Positions 1-10,212 of a stretch of 64,000 nucleotides of DNA are shown piece after piece. Numbering within the stretch: the first letter of the stretch is position 1; every line of letters begins with the position of its first letter. Origin of the DNA: Hofstenia miamia (lineage: Eukaryota; Xenacoelomorpha; Acoela; Hofsteniidae). Location: assembly GCA_900660155.1 (NCBI GenBank), contig CABFPE010001072.1:20491-84490 (forward strand). The letters run 5' to 3'. Made by a program: the position numbers and the translations under genes. Under the pieces are notes generated by a model. It saw only the letters and a list, made by a program, of their open reading frames with translations. It was not told the origin of the DNA and did no database searches.

Positions 1-205
1 AAAATGCAAACTAAATTAGTGGGAAAATAAAAAATGTAAGGTAGTGTGGGGAAAGTAAAAAATGTAATTATGTGGAAAGTAAAAAAGTAAAAAATGCAAA
101 CTAAATTTAGGCACAAAAATAACACAAAAACTAGTAAAAGTACCATCATGAACGTCAGTAAAACACCCTCGCCAATATCCACGACGCCTCAGGTCAAAGG
201 CCACC

Positions 206-355
206 CCTCTCGACCAATCAGAAAAAAGTGGAATGAAATGGACTCCACCTCTCGACCAATCAGAAAAAAGTGGGATAAAATGGACTCCACCTCTCGACCA
301 ATCAGAAAAAAGTGGAATGAAATACGAGTCTCTTTATACTACTTTAGCCAATCAA
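206..355 (+). promoter_or_regulatory. Phased CCAAT-box array with TATA-like site
   Basis: Three tandem 42-bp units start at 206, 248 and 290. Each carries the core CGACCAATCAG. A further CCAAT lies near 348, and a TATA-like TTTATA near 333. A 42-bp period is four turns of B-DNA, so the CCAAT boxes face the same side of the helix, as in NF-Y-bound promoters. No gene follows on the plus strand. Read in reverse it could serve a gene beyond the start of the window. The repeat is clear; a promoter role is inference. Confidence 0.5.
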
Positions 356-424
356 AATGCAGTTTATGCATTCATTGCGTTTGAATCATCGAAAAATTTC
401 GAATTAAATCTATCTTACTTTTGA

Positions 425-1190
425 TTTAATGAGGAACACCAAATAATTATATTATATTAACATTTATTTCAGTTTTGATTACAAAAATTCAAAATATCGA
501 TCCTATAATTTCAGCTTGCAATCCAATCAAGATAATGCCAATTCGGCTCATTTTATAATCCTTGCCAAAAATAATGTAATCTACACACACACACATACGC
601 ACACACAAAACATTGAAAACTTTAATTTCCATAAAACAAAACTAAAATATTAAACTTGTTCATAAATGTCTGTGAAAAATGTTTCTTTGATATGTGATTT
701 AACATAAAATACTTTAAAATTTGGATTGGACGCGTGGAATAAAACTCTTCTTAAATGCTTCTGTTCTTGTTAATATAGGAATGTATTCTTTTCCATTTCT
801 GTTATGACGAATGTTTCGGCTTTTAATAAGTACTTGGTGTAATGGATGGTGATTATTTCAATAGATCTTAGTAGTAAGCAAAGGCAGGGTTTGATATATG
901 CAGTTTTCTAACAATAATCATTTTTTAATAACCTTTTACTCTTTTCTAATGATTTTGATAAGAAAAAAGGCGTTTTTTTAGAAATTCAGGATGTTACAGC
1001 CTGGGGTAAAAAACTACGGCCATACATATATAAATATTTATTCAATTATGCCCCATTTTCAACTATGTACCAATATGTTTTTGAGCAATTTTTGGCATTT
1101 TTTAGAAAACCTGCCTTTTACGGACATCCGCAATGTTTTTGAAGCCAGAATTTTTGCATGAAATTCAGTGCTTCTACTTTTAATTACACC
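425..1190. other. AT-rich stretch without a recognisable gene
   Basis: No convincing coding frame on either strand. It contains a short imperfect CA microsatellite (582-607). A plus-strand transcript from the CCAAT array would run through here and antisense to the small-frame cluster. The same stretch lies at 26494-27259. Confidence 0.7.
582..607. repeat. Short (CA)n microsatellite
   Basis: An imperfect run of about 13 CA units with two interruptions. The second copy is at 26651-26676. Confidence 0.8.
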
Positions 1191-1523
1191 CTATTTCTTA
1201 AACAAAACATAAAACTTGTCAGATGCCCTAAAAAAAGGATTTTTCTTTAAAAAATTACAAGTATTATTAATAGCATAACAATAGCCCCAACTCAATCCAT
1301 ATTCATTATAAAATCGACCATAACTGTCATGGAGGATTGAATGTGTATGGCAACATTGAATACTTCCAAATAAATATTCAAATAGGTTTGTTAAACATCC
1401 TTCTCCTGGCCCAATCAAACCAATTTCCTGGTAAAATTTGTCTAATATTTCAATTATAGAAATGTTCTTGTCAAAATTAACCATATAAAGACGTTGGTAA
1501 GCTAAACAAGCCTTGAAAATCAC
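1191..1523 (-). CDS. Small protein with phospholipase-A2-like signature (110 aa, tentative)
   Basis: Open frame of 110 codons, not confidently recognised. Residues about 37-42 read IGPGEG, like a glycine-rich calcium loop, and about 20 residues on comes CCHTHSILHDSYGRF, resembling the CC-x-x-HD-x-x-Y catalytic helix of secreted phospholipases A2; further cysteines follow. Spacing differs from classical secreted enzymes. PLA2-like domains also occur in virions of small DNA viruses and some virus-like elements, which would suit the neighbouring spike-like frames. It is the last frame of a minus-strand cluster, 236 bp after the 228-codon frame. Function is inference. Confidence 0.35.
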   Translation of the reverse strand: MIFKACLAYQRLYMVNFDKNISIIEILDKFYQEIGLIGPGEGCLTNLFEYLFGSIQCCHTHSILHDSYGRFYNEYGLSWGYCYAINNTCNFLKKNPFFRASDKFYVLFKK

Positions 1524-1759
1524 AAGATTTAACTTAGGATAATTAAATTTTTGTATTTTAAAGTTATGTATTACATATTTTATAACTTCTTTTGGACTGG
1601 TTAATTCACGTTTCTTGTTTCATTAAAACAACCCATTGATTGCACTCCATAAGTTTTTTCATTTTCTCCTGTCTTGGTATTATTTACTGTGTTCAGTATA
1701 ATTGGTTCACTTACAATTTGAACTCTTTTACTCATTTCTATATAAGAGATTAGAAAAAA

Positions 1760-2446
1760 TTAATTTTTAAAATTTGTTTTAGGAAGGAAATATGTCAAAT
1801 TTTGCAAACTAATCCATGTTATAGGCTCTGCATCACTTGCAAACAGCCAAAATGGACCATTCTCAGGAGAAATATCACACTGAATTACACTATTTGATGT
1901 AGCTAGTCCAAATATTAATTTATTATTATTATCTAAACTATATGCAAGTTCCTGATTAATTTTAATTATGTTTGCACGATTTGCACGCTTTTGCAAGTTG
2001 TGCTTATTCCTTTGGCATATTCCTCTGAAGAATACTTGTGTACCAATTAACTTATATTGACAATATTGCAAATCAGAATTATTAGTGTTCTTAAATTCAA
2101 TATCAAATGCCATTCCTTTAATATTAGCACTGTTGTCAGTATTCAATTCAATATCATTATAAAACAAATCAGTGGTGTCAAAATATACATTATTTAAGGA
2201 AACAAATGTTTCTTCAAGTACTAAATTGTGTACAGACAATACACCAAATTTAGTAATTTGGATATAAACATCTTTTGTTTTTTCAGAAACCACTGCACAT
2301 CTTATTGTTTTTAAAGGCCACACTTCTTTTGGTAAAGTAAATAAAGTCAAGTTGCTAGACAAAGTTTCGCCAGTTCTAAAAACATATTTACCTCTAAAAT
2401 GTACAAAGGTATTAATTATTGTATAGTATACATCAGTATACATCAT
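1760..2446 (-). CDS. Possible spike or tail-fibre-like head protein (228 aa)
   Basis: Open frame of 228 codons starting with two methionines. Residues about 35-90 follow the layout of tail-fibre and adhesin head domains: LPKEVWPLKTIRC, then DVYIQITKFGVLSV, then FVSLNNVYFD, i.e. LP-x-x-x-x-P, a strand with YIQI, a turn glycine, and VSLNN before an aromatic. The remainder is beta-rich, with no cysteine knot or membrane segment. Such heads occur in phage fibres and in some virus-like elements of invertebrates. Neighbours are the 89-codon frame upstream and the PLA2-like frame downstream, all on one strand with short spacers, which suggests a compact virus-like gene set. No polymerase, integrase or capsid gene was found to confirm that. 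Confidence 0.4.
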   Translation of the reverse strand: MMYTDVYYTIINTFVHFRGKYVFRTGETLSSNLTLFTLPKEVWPLKTIRCAVVSEKTKDVYIQITKFGVLSVHNLVLEETFVSLNNVYFDTTDLFYNDIELNTDNSANIKGMAFDIEFKNTNNSDLQYCQYKLIGTQVFFRGICQRNKHNLQKRANRANIIKINQELAYSLDNNNKLIFGLATSNSVIQCDISPENGPFWLFASDAEPITWISLQNLTYFLPKTNFKN

Positions 2447-3286
2447 TTTTTAAATGTAACATATTATATTGATTTTTTGATAAGATACAAATTCCTGAAA
2501 GTGAAATGTAACTATGTTTATCTCTAACATAAATATAACCATTTTCTATTCAAATTTTATCAAAACCTTTATCACCATAGGCAGGAAAATCTAAAGCTTT
2601 CTCATGGTTTTCAGTTTTAAAAAATTGATTTTTATAAGCAGCTCCATTAGTTTCCAAAGTTTTTATCAAACCAAATAACCATATTTTTTCAGAGAATTGT
2701 GATATTGCATAAGCCTTTTTAAAACCACGTTCATAATTCTCTGCAAATGTTTTTCCACCTTCAGTTCTTTCAAATAATTGAATATTCNCCACTGCACATC
2801 TTATTGTTTTTAAAGGCCACACTTCTTTTGGTAAAGTAAATAAAGTCAAGTTGCTAGACAAAGTCTCACCAGTTCTAAAAACATATTTACCTCTAAAATG
2901 TACAAAGGTATTAATTATTGTATAGTATACATCAGTATACATCATTTTTTTAATGTAACATATTATATTGATTTTTTGATAAGATACAAATTCCTGAAAG
3001 TGAAATGTAACTATGTTTATCTCTAACATAAATATAACCATTTTCTATTCAAATTTTATCAAAACCTTTATCACCATAGGCAGGAAAATCTAAAGCTTTC
3101 TCATGGTTTTCAGTTTTAAAAAATTGATTTTTATAAGCAGCTCCATTAGTTTCCAAAGTTTTTATCAAACCAAATAACCATATTTTTTCAGAGAATTGTG
3201 ATATTGCATAAGCCTTTTTAAAACCACGTTCATAATTCTCTGCAAATGTTTTTCCACCTTCAGTTCTTTCAAATAATTGAATATTC
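2290..3286. repeat. 498-bp local duplication joined by one N
   Basis: Bases 2290-2787 recur at 2789-3286 with only a few differences, and the copies are separated by one N at 2788. This is the signature of two overlapping contig ends that were abutted instead of merged, probably because of heterozygosity. The frame at 2550-3041 that spans the N is therefore an artefact. The equivalent place in copy 2 (28377-29337) has a 480-bp overlap. Confidence 0.85.
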
Positions 3287-3318
3287 ATTTGTTGTAAATT
3301 TGAATAGAAATTATGCAT
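3049..3318 (-). CDS. Unidentified small protein (89 aa)
   Basis: Open frame of 89 codons, not recognised. It is charged and aromatic (residues about 12-30 contain QLFERTEGGKTFAENYERGF), with no signal peptide and no cysteine cluster. Start: a second methionine at residue 11 is equally possible. It lies between the 68-codon frame and the 228-codon frame on the same strand. Most of it is repeated at 2550-2787 because of the local N-marked duplication, so only this copy is complete. Confidence 0.35.
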   Translation of the reverse strand: MHNFYSNLQQMNIQLFERTEGGKTFAENYERGFKKAYAISQFSEKIWLFGLIKTLETNGAAYKNQFFKTENHEKALDFPAYGDKGFDKI

Positions 3319-3441
3319 AGACTAAACACTACATAATTGAAATTAGATTGCTTAATAATTTGCAAAATCTTGTTTTCATTGTTTGCAAGTTTTTTTTTTA
3401 ACATGATCTTCCATTTGTTGTTTGTTAATAGTATCCCTTTT

Positions 3442-3648
3442 CTATTCACCATCACAAACATTTATAATTTTCTTGTTGTGCATATTTAAATCTCTATTAA
3501 AAAGATTATACCCTGATATATCTAACTTATTATATTCAATTTGATTTATTTTATATTTTATGAGTTTAACATCTGTTTCTATGTTATTATTGTAACCTTC
3601 TTGATAAGAATCTGTAGCTTCAGGTATTACACTATTATTAAATCCCAT
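3442..3648 (-). CDS. Small fibre-like protein (68 aa)
   Basis: Open frame of 68 codons. The C-terminal third reads LDISGYNLFNRDLNMHNKKI, matching the DL-x-M-x-x-KKI-x-N repeat common in phage fibre shafts and in fibre-like proteins of some virus-like elements. It is the first frame of the minus-strand cluster. It may be only an exon or N-terminal part of a longer fibre protein; the sequence does not decide this. Confidence 0.35.
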   Translation of the reverse strand: MGFNNSVIPEATDSYQEGYNNNIETDVKLIKYKINQIEYNKLDISGYNLFNRDLNMHNKKIINVCDGE

Positions 3649-4100
3649 TTATAGAGTCAAAGCAAATTTATTGCTTAATGTATACAAAATTCTACAAACT
3701 AACACATGACAAAAGAAAAATAAAATATAAACAAATAAATAACTACAAATTAATATGTACAATATATAGTAATATTATCAATGTTTGTGTGAATATTTGT
3801 GTAGGTGCTCAATGTTGGATGTATGTTTCAAATTCATGAAGCGTATTACCATCCCCTAATGTATATTGTTTTGTTATATAAGGAAAAAAAGAAAATATTT
3901 TTTTCCAACATTTGAATTTCACTACAGTTAGCTGTTAACATTTTAGAAAATAGTTTTTAATATGTTCTTCATTTTTATATTTGTCACATTTTCTTTTGTA
4001 AAGATCATTAAGTATTGAGAAATAATATCTTCCCTTACTTCTTTCATATATAAACCAAATACAATAGTATCCACATAATACATTAAAACTTTTTTGATAC
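3649..4100. other. AT-rich spacer before element E1
   Basis: No supported coding frame or RNA gene. It ends at the left LTR of E1; the five bases before the LTR are GATAC. The second copy is at 29700-30151. Confidence 0.6.
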
Positions 4101-5433
4101 TGTAGAATCTTGCCAATCCAAATTTCTGCCTTTATTTCATAGTAACTTATTACTTTCCATAGTGGTTATGACAATTAATCTTGACAAGCTTATAATCCTC
4201 CCCTTTCATTTGAGTGTTAGTCTGATTAACTTATATTAATAAACATAACTTATCTAACAATGACTCATTAAGATAGAGAGTGGTAGATGGAAGACAGGGT
4301 CAAAACCTGAAGTGGTGCCATGTGATTCCAGAGATCCATTGATCAGCCACAACTACAACTTGTGCTTGAACTTTGCAGGGAAACCATTAATGGGATCAGT
4401 GTGTGAATAGGAAACTCAGTGATTGTGTATTGGTGACTACCTACAAATTTAGTGCATTGATTGTTTTTGTTATTATGACTATGTAAAGATAATTGAACAC
4501 CACAACCACAATGCTTTAGCTTGTTATTGAACCTTACATATAATAGCCCTACAGATATAGTATTACATGCTAGCCCTTTGTACATGTAAATAATCAATGC
4601 CATCAGCAAGAAAGTGAATGCATAAGTTGGCCCAAGGTCTATGAGATAATACTGTGAGCAACTTAAATTTAATAACTTTAATACTGAAATAATAATAATG
4701 ACTATAAGGTAATAGCATGAGCTAATTAAATTCAATACTGAATTACTAAATATGATATAGAACCATAAATGACCTGGATTCAATAATGGAATAACAAACA
4801 TGTAGATCAAAGTAAATAGAATCATAATAACTGACAAGCAATGAGTAATAGGAAAGCTATAACAGAGAAAAATCCCTATTCCTAATTGTAACCTAAAAGC
4901 ACTTTAAGGAAACTACAGCTATCACCCTCACCACCATTAAATAGCTGATTGTGAGGCTGCTCCAGCATTCCTTTAAATGTATGTGGGAACCACTGTACAA
5001 TTACCTCTAGTACTTAAACACTTAGCTTTCCATAAATTATTAAATAATGTGACAAGAGAAGAAGTAAATCCAAACTAAATTTGTTCATCAATCATCTTAA
5101 CAATCATAACATATTTATAGCTCTTTTTAGTAAATAATCAAATACTTGACTAGTACCTGCTTGATTGATTCTTGTTTACAATTTTCCCTCGTATTTTAGT
5201 TTTGCTTTTAATTACACGTCAGTGTTAATTAGAGTATGCTGTTTGGCCATCTTTGTTTTTGCCAAATACTGTTGAGCAAAATTTAAATATAAACTGCATA
5301 AAACAATTTACAAATCAAATAATTGATCATAACCATGTGTTTACATCTTAATCATTATTACATTTTAGTCTTAGTTACGTCCATCTATATTCTTACTTTG
5401 ACCACACATGGTTATTTGATGGATTATGCCACA
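4101..5433 (-). repeat. E1 3' LTR (1333 bp)
   Basis: Starts TGTAGAATCT and ends ATGCCACA, next to the polypurine tract. The first 176 bases or so match 13588-13775, the surviving part of the 5' LTR. A 164-codon hydrophobic frame at 4343-4837 lies wholly inside the LTR; I do not call it a gene. Confidence 0.85.
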
Positions 5434-5446
5434 CTCCCCCTCCAGC
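5434..5446 (-). promoter_or_regulatory. E1 polypurine tract
   Basis: On the minus strand reads GCTGGAGGGGGAG and directly abuts the 3' LTR, the position where plus-strand DNA synthesis is primed in LTR elements. Confidence 0.75.
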
Positions 5447-7455
5447 ATAGCTAATTTAGGATGACCACTCTTTCTCCATGTACCATCTCCACTGCCTTCT
5501 TGATAATCCCATTGGCTTCTCTCATTTCCCAACTGACTCTCTCATATTGTTCCTCTTTGGTGATTTTTTGTACAACATCTTTTTCAGTAGTGAGCATTTT
5601 CTTATGTCTAAGATACAAAGGGTTCTTTAAGGACTTTGATATTGTGCACATACTTCTTAACTCATTGAGTTTTTCATTGAATATTCCATAATACTTTTAG
5701 TATAACCTTAATCCTTTAATGGCTATCATCAATGTCAGTATCACATCAATTCTGCTAGTATGTGCTAGATCAGGGTGGATTTCTGTGTTCAGGTAAAAGA
5801 ACTCATATGTTGATCTTAGTGACTTACATATTGACGCCTCTTCATAAAAAGCACTTATATTTTCCAGTACTTCTTCTTCAGTGATTTCTTCTGGCTCATT
5901 CTTTCCCAATCTTACCATAGTGATAATTTCAACACATTGCATTATGTCATAGTATCTGTATCATGAGCTCCATAATTCTCCCACCACAATATCATTTATT
6001 CCTGAAAATAATATCACTGTCTGCATTGTTTGTTTTTCAATCTCCTTCCAAACTTTTTGTATTTGCTTGTGTATCAGCTCTCCTTCACAGTACAAATCAT
6101 ATGGTGTAACTTGCCCTTCTATGAAAATTCTTTCTTTATTGTTATTCTTCAATAGAATTTCTTTAGACTTTTTGTATCTCTCATCATTTACAGTTTTCTC
6201 TGCTGCTTGTTGATTATTAACATAGGTATTTTCCTCATGCCACATTGCTTTAGCAGCCTTTTTATCTATCAGCCTCAATGTTGGTAATAGCATCAGAATG
6301 GAAATTGTTGGTGGTGGTGTGCATTTATAAAGCATAGTCATTGTTTTCTCCTCTATTATTTTATATGTGCCTTTCATTTCCACAGTTGTTGCCATTCCAA
6401 ATGTTGCTGTATAGTTATTTTTGGCTTTCTTATTATTTTCCCAGAATGTGTTTGTTAAGCCATTCTTCATCAAATTCTGTGCCATCTCTGGTTATATTAT
6501 CATTTTCAAAGTGAAACATTTGATGTCCACAGCAATTTGATTCTGGGGTTGCAACATCTCTTCAATTTCTTTTTGTGTAAATGCCTCTGTACATAGTATT
6601 TTAATTAGCAATTTTGTCTTGAATTCATATTCTCTGTACTATATTGTTTGTGCATTCTCTACGGACTGTAATTTCAACCAAAAGTCTTTTGTTGTCTGTA
6701 TCCACCCACGATATTTCACTTGGCTCTTGCTCACCCCATTTCTCCATATTGACTTTGTCAATTACTCTCTGAGTTTTGGGGGTTAATGCAATTTATGTTG
6801 ATTGCAATAGTATGTCTTCCACTTCCATTTCTTCCTGACTTTTACTCACCATCTCAATAATTTCAATAGGACAATTTTGTCCCTTTTATCTGATTTCACT
6901 ATTCTTCACAAAGTATATCACTGTCAAATGTTTTTTATCCAAATTTACCTGTTCGCATTCTCTTAATATTTTCTCTCTGTTCTTGGTGAGTTTTTATACA
7001 TCTTTCAAGGTAAATTGTTCATCAAACGTTATGTGTACCATGCTCTTGAAATATGGCCTATTAAATTCTTCTCTCATCTCCATTGTATACACAATTATCA
7101 TATTGCATGTGGGTCAATTCTTCTTGTCAATTACTATAGGAATTGCAAAACTTTCATTTTCTTTTGTAGACGTGCTTTCTCTAATTAACCATTTTGTCTC
7201 TGGCAATAAGTTATCATATGAATTTTATCTCATCTTCCTGTTCACAATGAAATACAGGTGGATTCTCTCTCTGCCTATTTTGGTCATTTGGCTTTCTCTT
7301 TCTTCTGACTGAGACGATTTTGTTGTTATCAATGTTTGTTTGTAAGAGAATATCCCTGAGCTTTCCATTGTCATTGGGAGCAAACTTGTAGAAGGATGTT
7401 CTGATATATCCATGTTGGAGTCATCACTTATTGGCTGAGTTTCCCAATCTTTCAT
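5447..7455 (-). pseudogene. E1 ORF3 region, broken
   Basis: Coding remnants between integrase and the polypurine tract, homologous to the ORF3 regions of E2 and E3. The start region (7225-7455) holds KIGRERIHLYFIVNRK, matching KVGNETLHLYYIATRK in E2. The distal part carries VILFSGINDIV (about 5975-6010) and LAHTSRIDVILT (about 5735-5770), also found in E2 and E3a, and near 6520-6540 AVDIKC aligns with ALDVEC of E2. In order these resemble Exo I, II and III of DEDDh exonucleases. No env-like signal peptide, furin site or membrane anchor is seen. Function is inference; homology among the three elements is visible directly. Confidence 0.65.
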
Positions 7456-7480
7456 GGTAATTGATGCGGTTTCCTCTTTG

Positions 7481-7915
7481 CCCTTTAATTGGCATCAAGT
7501 ACTACTGGATGTTGAAGGGGAGTGTGCATAATTTTGTGTTTCCAACCTCACGCCCTTTAATTGGCAATTGGTGTCATGATGATGGCCCTTGTTTACCCGC
7601 CTGCCCTTTAATTGACATTTGGTTGAGGGTGATCTTTCCATTGCTATCTCCATCCTCATACCCTTTAATCAGTAATCAGATTGAGAAGACTTCCTTCTTA
7701 TTCTTCTTCTTTTGTTAGTCAGTGTTAAATACTCCATCCTCATACCCTTTAATTGGTAATCAGATTGTGGAGCTCATCTTCTTACTTGTCTTCTTGTATT
7801 ACTAAGTGGTGAATGCTCCATCATCATGCCCTTTAATTGACAATCAGATTGTGGAGACCTAGTTTTCATAGTGGAACTTGTTGATGTGTCCTCCATCCTC
7901 ACACCCTGATGATCA
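7481..7915 (-). repeat. In-frame degenerate repeats at the IN-ORF3 junction of E1
   Basis: The core CCCTTTAAT begins at 7481, 7553, 7604, 7661, 7745 and 7829, with a weaker unit near 7905. Spacings between the six clear units are 72, 51, 57, 84 and 84, all multiples of three. On the minus strand units read like PQSDYQLKG. This points to a repeated linker peptide between integrase and ORF3. Confidence 0.75.
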
Positions 7916-10212
7916 GATTGTGGAGTCTTCTTCCTTCACACCCTTCTCGCTTTCATCAGTGATCATGGTGTTGTTCTCTTCATTTTTACTAAATTCAGTT
8001 GCTAAATTTATATCCCATATTTCAGGGTTATATCTCATTTTAATTTTTGCTGCCCTATGGGGCATCACTCTTCTCTCGACTTCAGGTTCACCTTTTTTGG
8101 GTTTGTATTCCTCTTGGAATTCTTCTTCATGTACACTGTCTAAGTCATCCATCTCAGCATATATGCCATCATTAACCTGTAAAATTTTAAATTCTGCATG
8201 TTTATCAAGCATTACTTGCTCTATATTTACTGTTGCTTGTTTTAAATTTTTAAAATGTAATACCCTTCTGTCATTAAGTTTGTAATTATTATTGGGTAGT
8301 GTTTGCATAATAGTGAATGGACCTGACCACTGTGTTTTTAATTTTCTTACTTGGCTAACGTCTTGTGTTCTAATTAAAGTGTATACATAATCCTTATCCA
8401 ATTCCCTGTGTGGTTTGCCATATATCTTTTTGTTAAAATGTCTTTCTTGTCTTATTGCAGATTTCTTTTTATTATGACACATTGCTTCATAAATTCCAGT
8501 GATTTGATCTTTAACTTTTCTTATATATTCATTATCTGGTTTTTCAGAGTACATGTGGTATTGCATTGACATTGGTGTTGCCGCTTCTCTTCCATACATG
8601 GCTTTATCCCCGCTGTTGAATGTACTGAAGTATTGTAGAAATATTCCACCATTTCTATTACTTCTCTCCAATCTCTACCTCCTGCTCTTGATGTTAATAC
8701 TCTTATTAATTTAATCGTAGTCCTATTCAATCTTTCAACAGCACTGTTCACTTGTGGGTGGTATGCTGTTGTTTTTTCAGTTAAAATTTCCATCAACTTA
8801 GCCATTTCTTCAAATAATCTACTTTTGAACTGCACTCCTCTATCAGATACTATTGTTTGCATTGGTCCAAACTTCAAAATCCATTCTTTCATAATTTTCT
8901 CAGCTACTATCTTTGCTGTTGTGGAATCTAATGGGATCATACAAGCATATTTTGTAATATTATCCACTAATACTAATATGTATTGATAACCTGCATCATC
9001 TTGTGATTATTTTTCTAAATCCACATGCACAATCTCATTAGGTGTAGTTGCATTTATTTCCTCAAGTGGTGCCATCTGTACTGGGAAATGGCTTTTGTTA
9101 TTTATTAGACAAGTAGTAGACTTATTAATAATGTCCTCAACTGTTTTCCTGATGCTTGTTATTATAAACCAGGCATTAAAAGTTTTTTCTGTTTGAATTA
9201 TTCCAATATGTAAATTTTCATTCACTTTCCTGACCCATTCCCTTTTATAATATTCAGGGATTGCTATTCTTAATGTCTTTCCTTCCACATATAGAAGTCT
9301 GTTAATGTTCACCTTCTATTTATATCTTTGAAAATAACTGTTAGCTTCATTTCCCAGTATCCAATTTTTGTTACACAATTTTTGTCGTAATTCTCTAAGA
9401 ATAATATCTGTTTTCTGTTTTTCAGTTATATCATTCTCAGTTATCTCTTCTTTAATTGTTATAGGCATTATTGTATTCCCTTTTTTATCCACATTAAGCT
9501 CAGGCAATTCTGTATACTCACTATGCAGTAAGAATTAAAATTTTTTCTTTTCACCATCAACACTTTTAATGTCTCTTTGATATTCTGGTAACGCTGTCCA
9601 AAAGTCTGCATTCTTGTGTAGTGTCCCTTTTCAGTGCTCTATCATAAACTTAAATTCATTAAGATATTCAATCCATCTTGATACTATCAATGATTTATTG
9701 CCCAAAAATTTCTTTAGCCATGCTAACCCACTATTATCTGTTCTTACTTTAAAGGTTTGCACTATCAAAAAGTACTGAAATTTTTTAATGCTTTCCACTA
9801 ATGACAACATTTCCAGTTTCGTCAACCCATAATTCTCCTCACTTTGCTTCAACTTTTGACTAAAAAATTGTATTGGCACTTTACCATCTTTAATTTGTCC
9901 CAAGCATGCTCCTATGGCAACATTACTTGCATCACAATCTAAAATAAATTCCTTATCATAATCTGGTGTATTTAATGATGGCATCTTGTATAATTCATTT
10001 TTTATGTTATCCAACTACTCCTGTTCTTTCCATGTCCATTCAAAAATTTTATTTTTCATGAGTAATGTCATCATTTTGCTTGTTTTGTGAGCTACATTTG
10101 CTATATATGATCCGTAGTAGTTTATAAAACCCATTATCCTTTGTAAATCTTTTTTTGTTTTGGGACTGCTAATGTTCTGTATCATATCTTTGCATTGTTC
10201 TGCATTTTCAAC
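7913..10212 (-). pseudogene. E1 RNase H and integrase region, broken
   Basis: RNase H: FILDCDASNVAIGACLGQ and VRTDNSGLAWLKKF (9631-10014). Integrase: HHCC-type zinc-binding region near 9100-9250; catalytic core with VSDRGVQFKS and AYHPQVNSAVERLNR (8521-8967); C-terminal WSGPFTIMQTL of the GPF/Y module, near 8300. It inserts the cDNA and degrades the RNA template in living relatives. Interrupted by several breaks. Confidence 0.9.

Noticed and set aside
206-331. A CRISPR-like array.
   Set aside because: Only three units, no distinct spacers, and the whole 42-bp unit repeats; it is a tandem repeat with CCAAT boxes.
94-424. Two plus-strand frames over the CCAAT array.
   Set aside because: Their sequence is simply the translated 42-bp repeat; no codon or domain signal.
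2550-3041. A 163-codon frame joining two small proteins.
   Set aside because: It runs through the single N at 2788, which marks an assembly join.
4343-4837. A 164-codon hydrophobic frame with several apparent membrane segments on the minus strand, open in both block copies.
   Set aside because: It lies wholly inside the E1 LTR, is AT-rich, and copies 1 and 2 are identical here, so openness in both is not independent evidence.
7878-8285. Plus-strand frame of 135 codons, and others opposite pol such as 10160-10487 and 33929-34336.
   Set aside because: They are shadows of integrase and RT coding on the minus strand.
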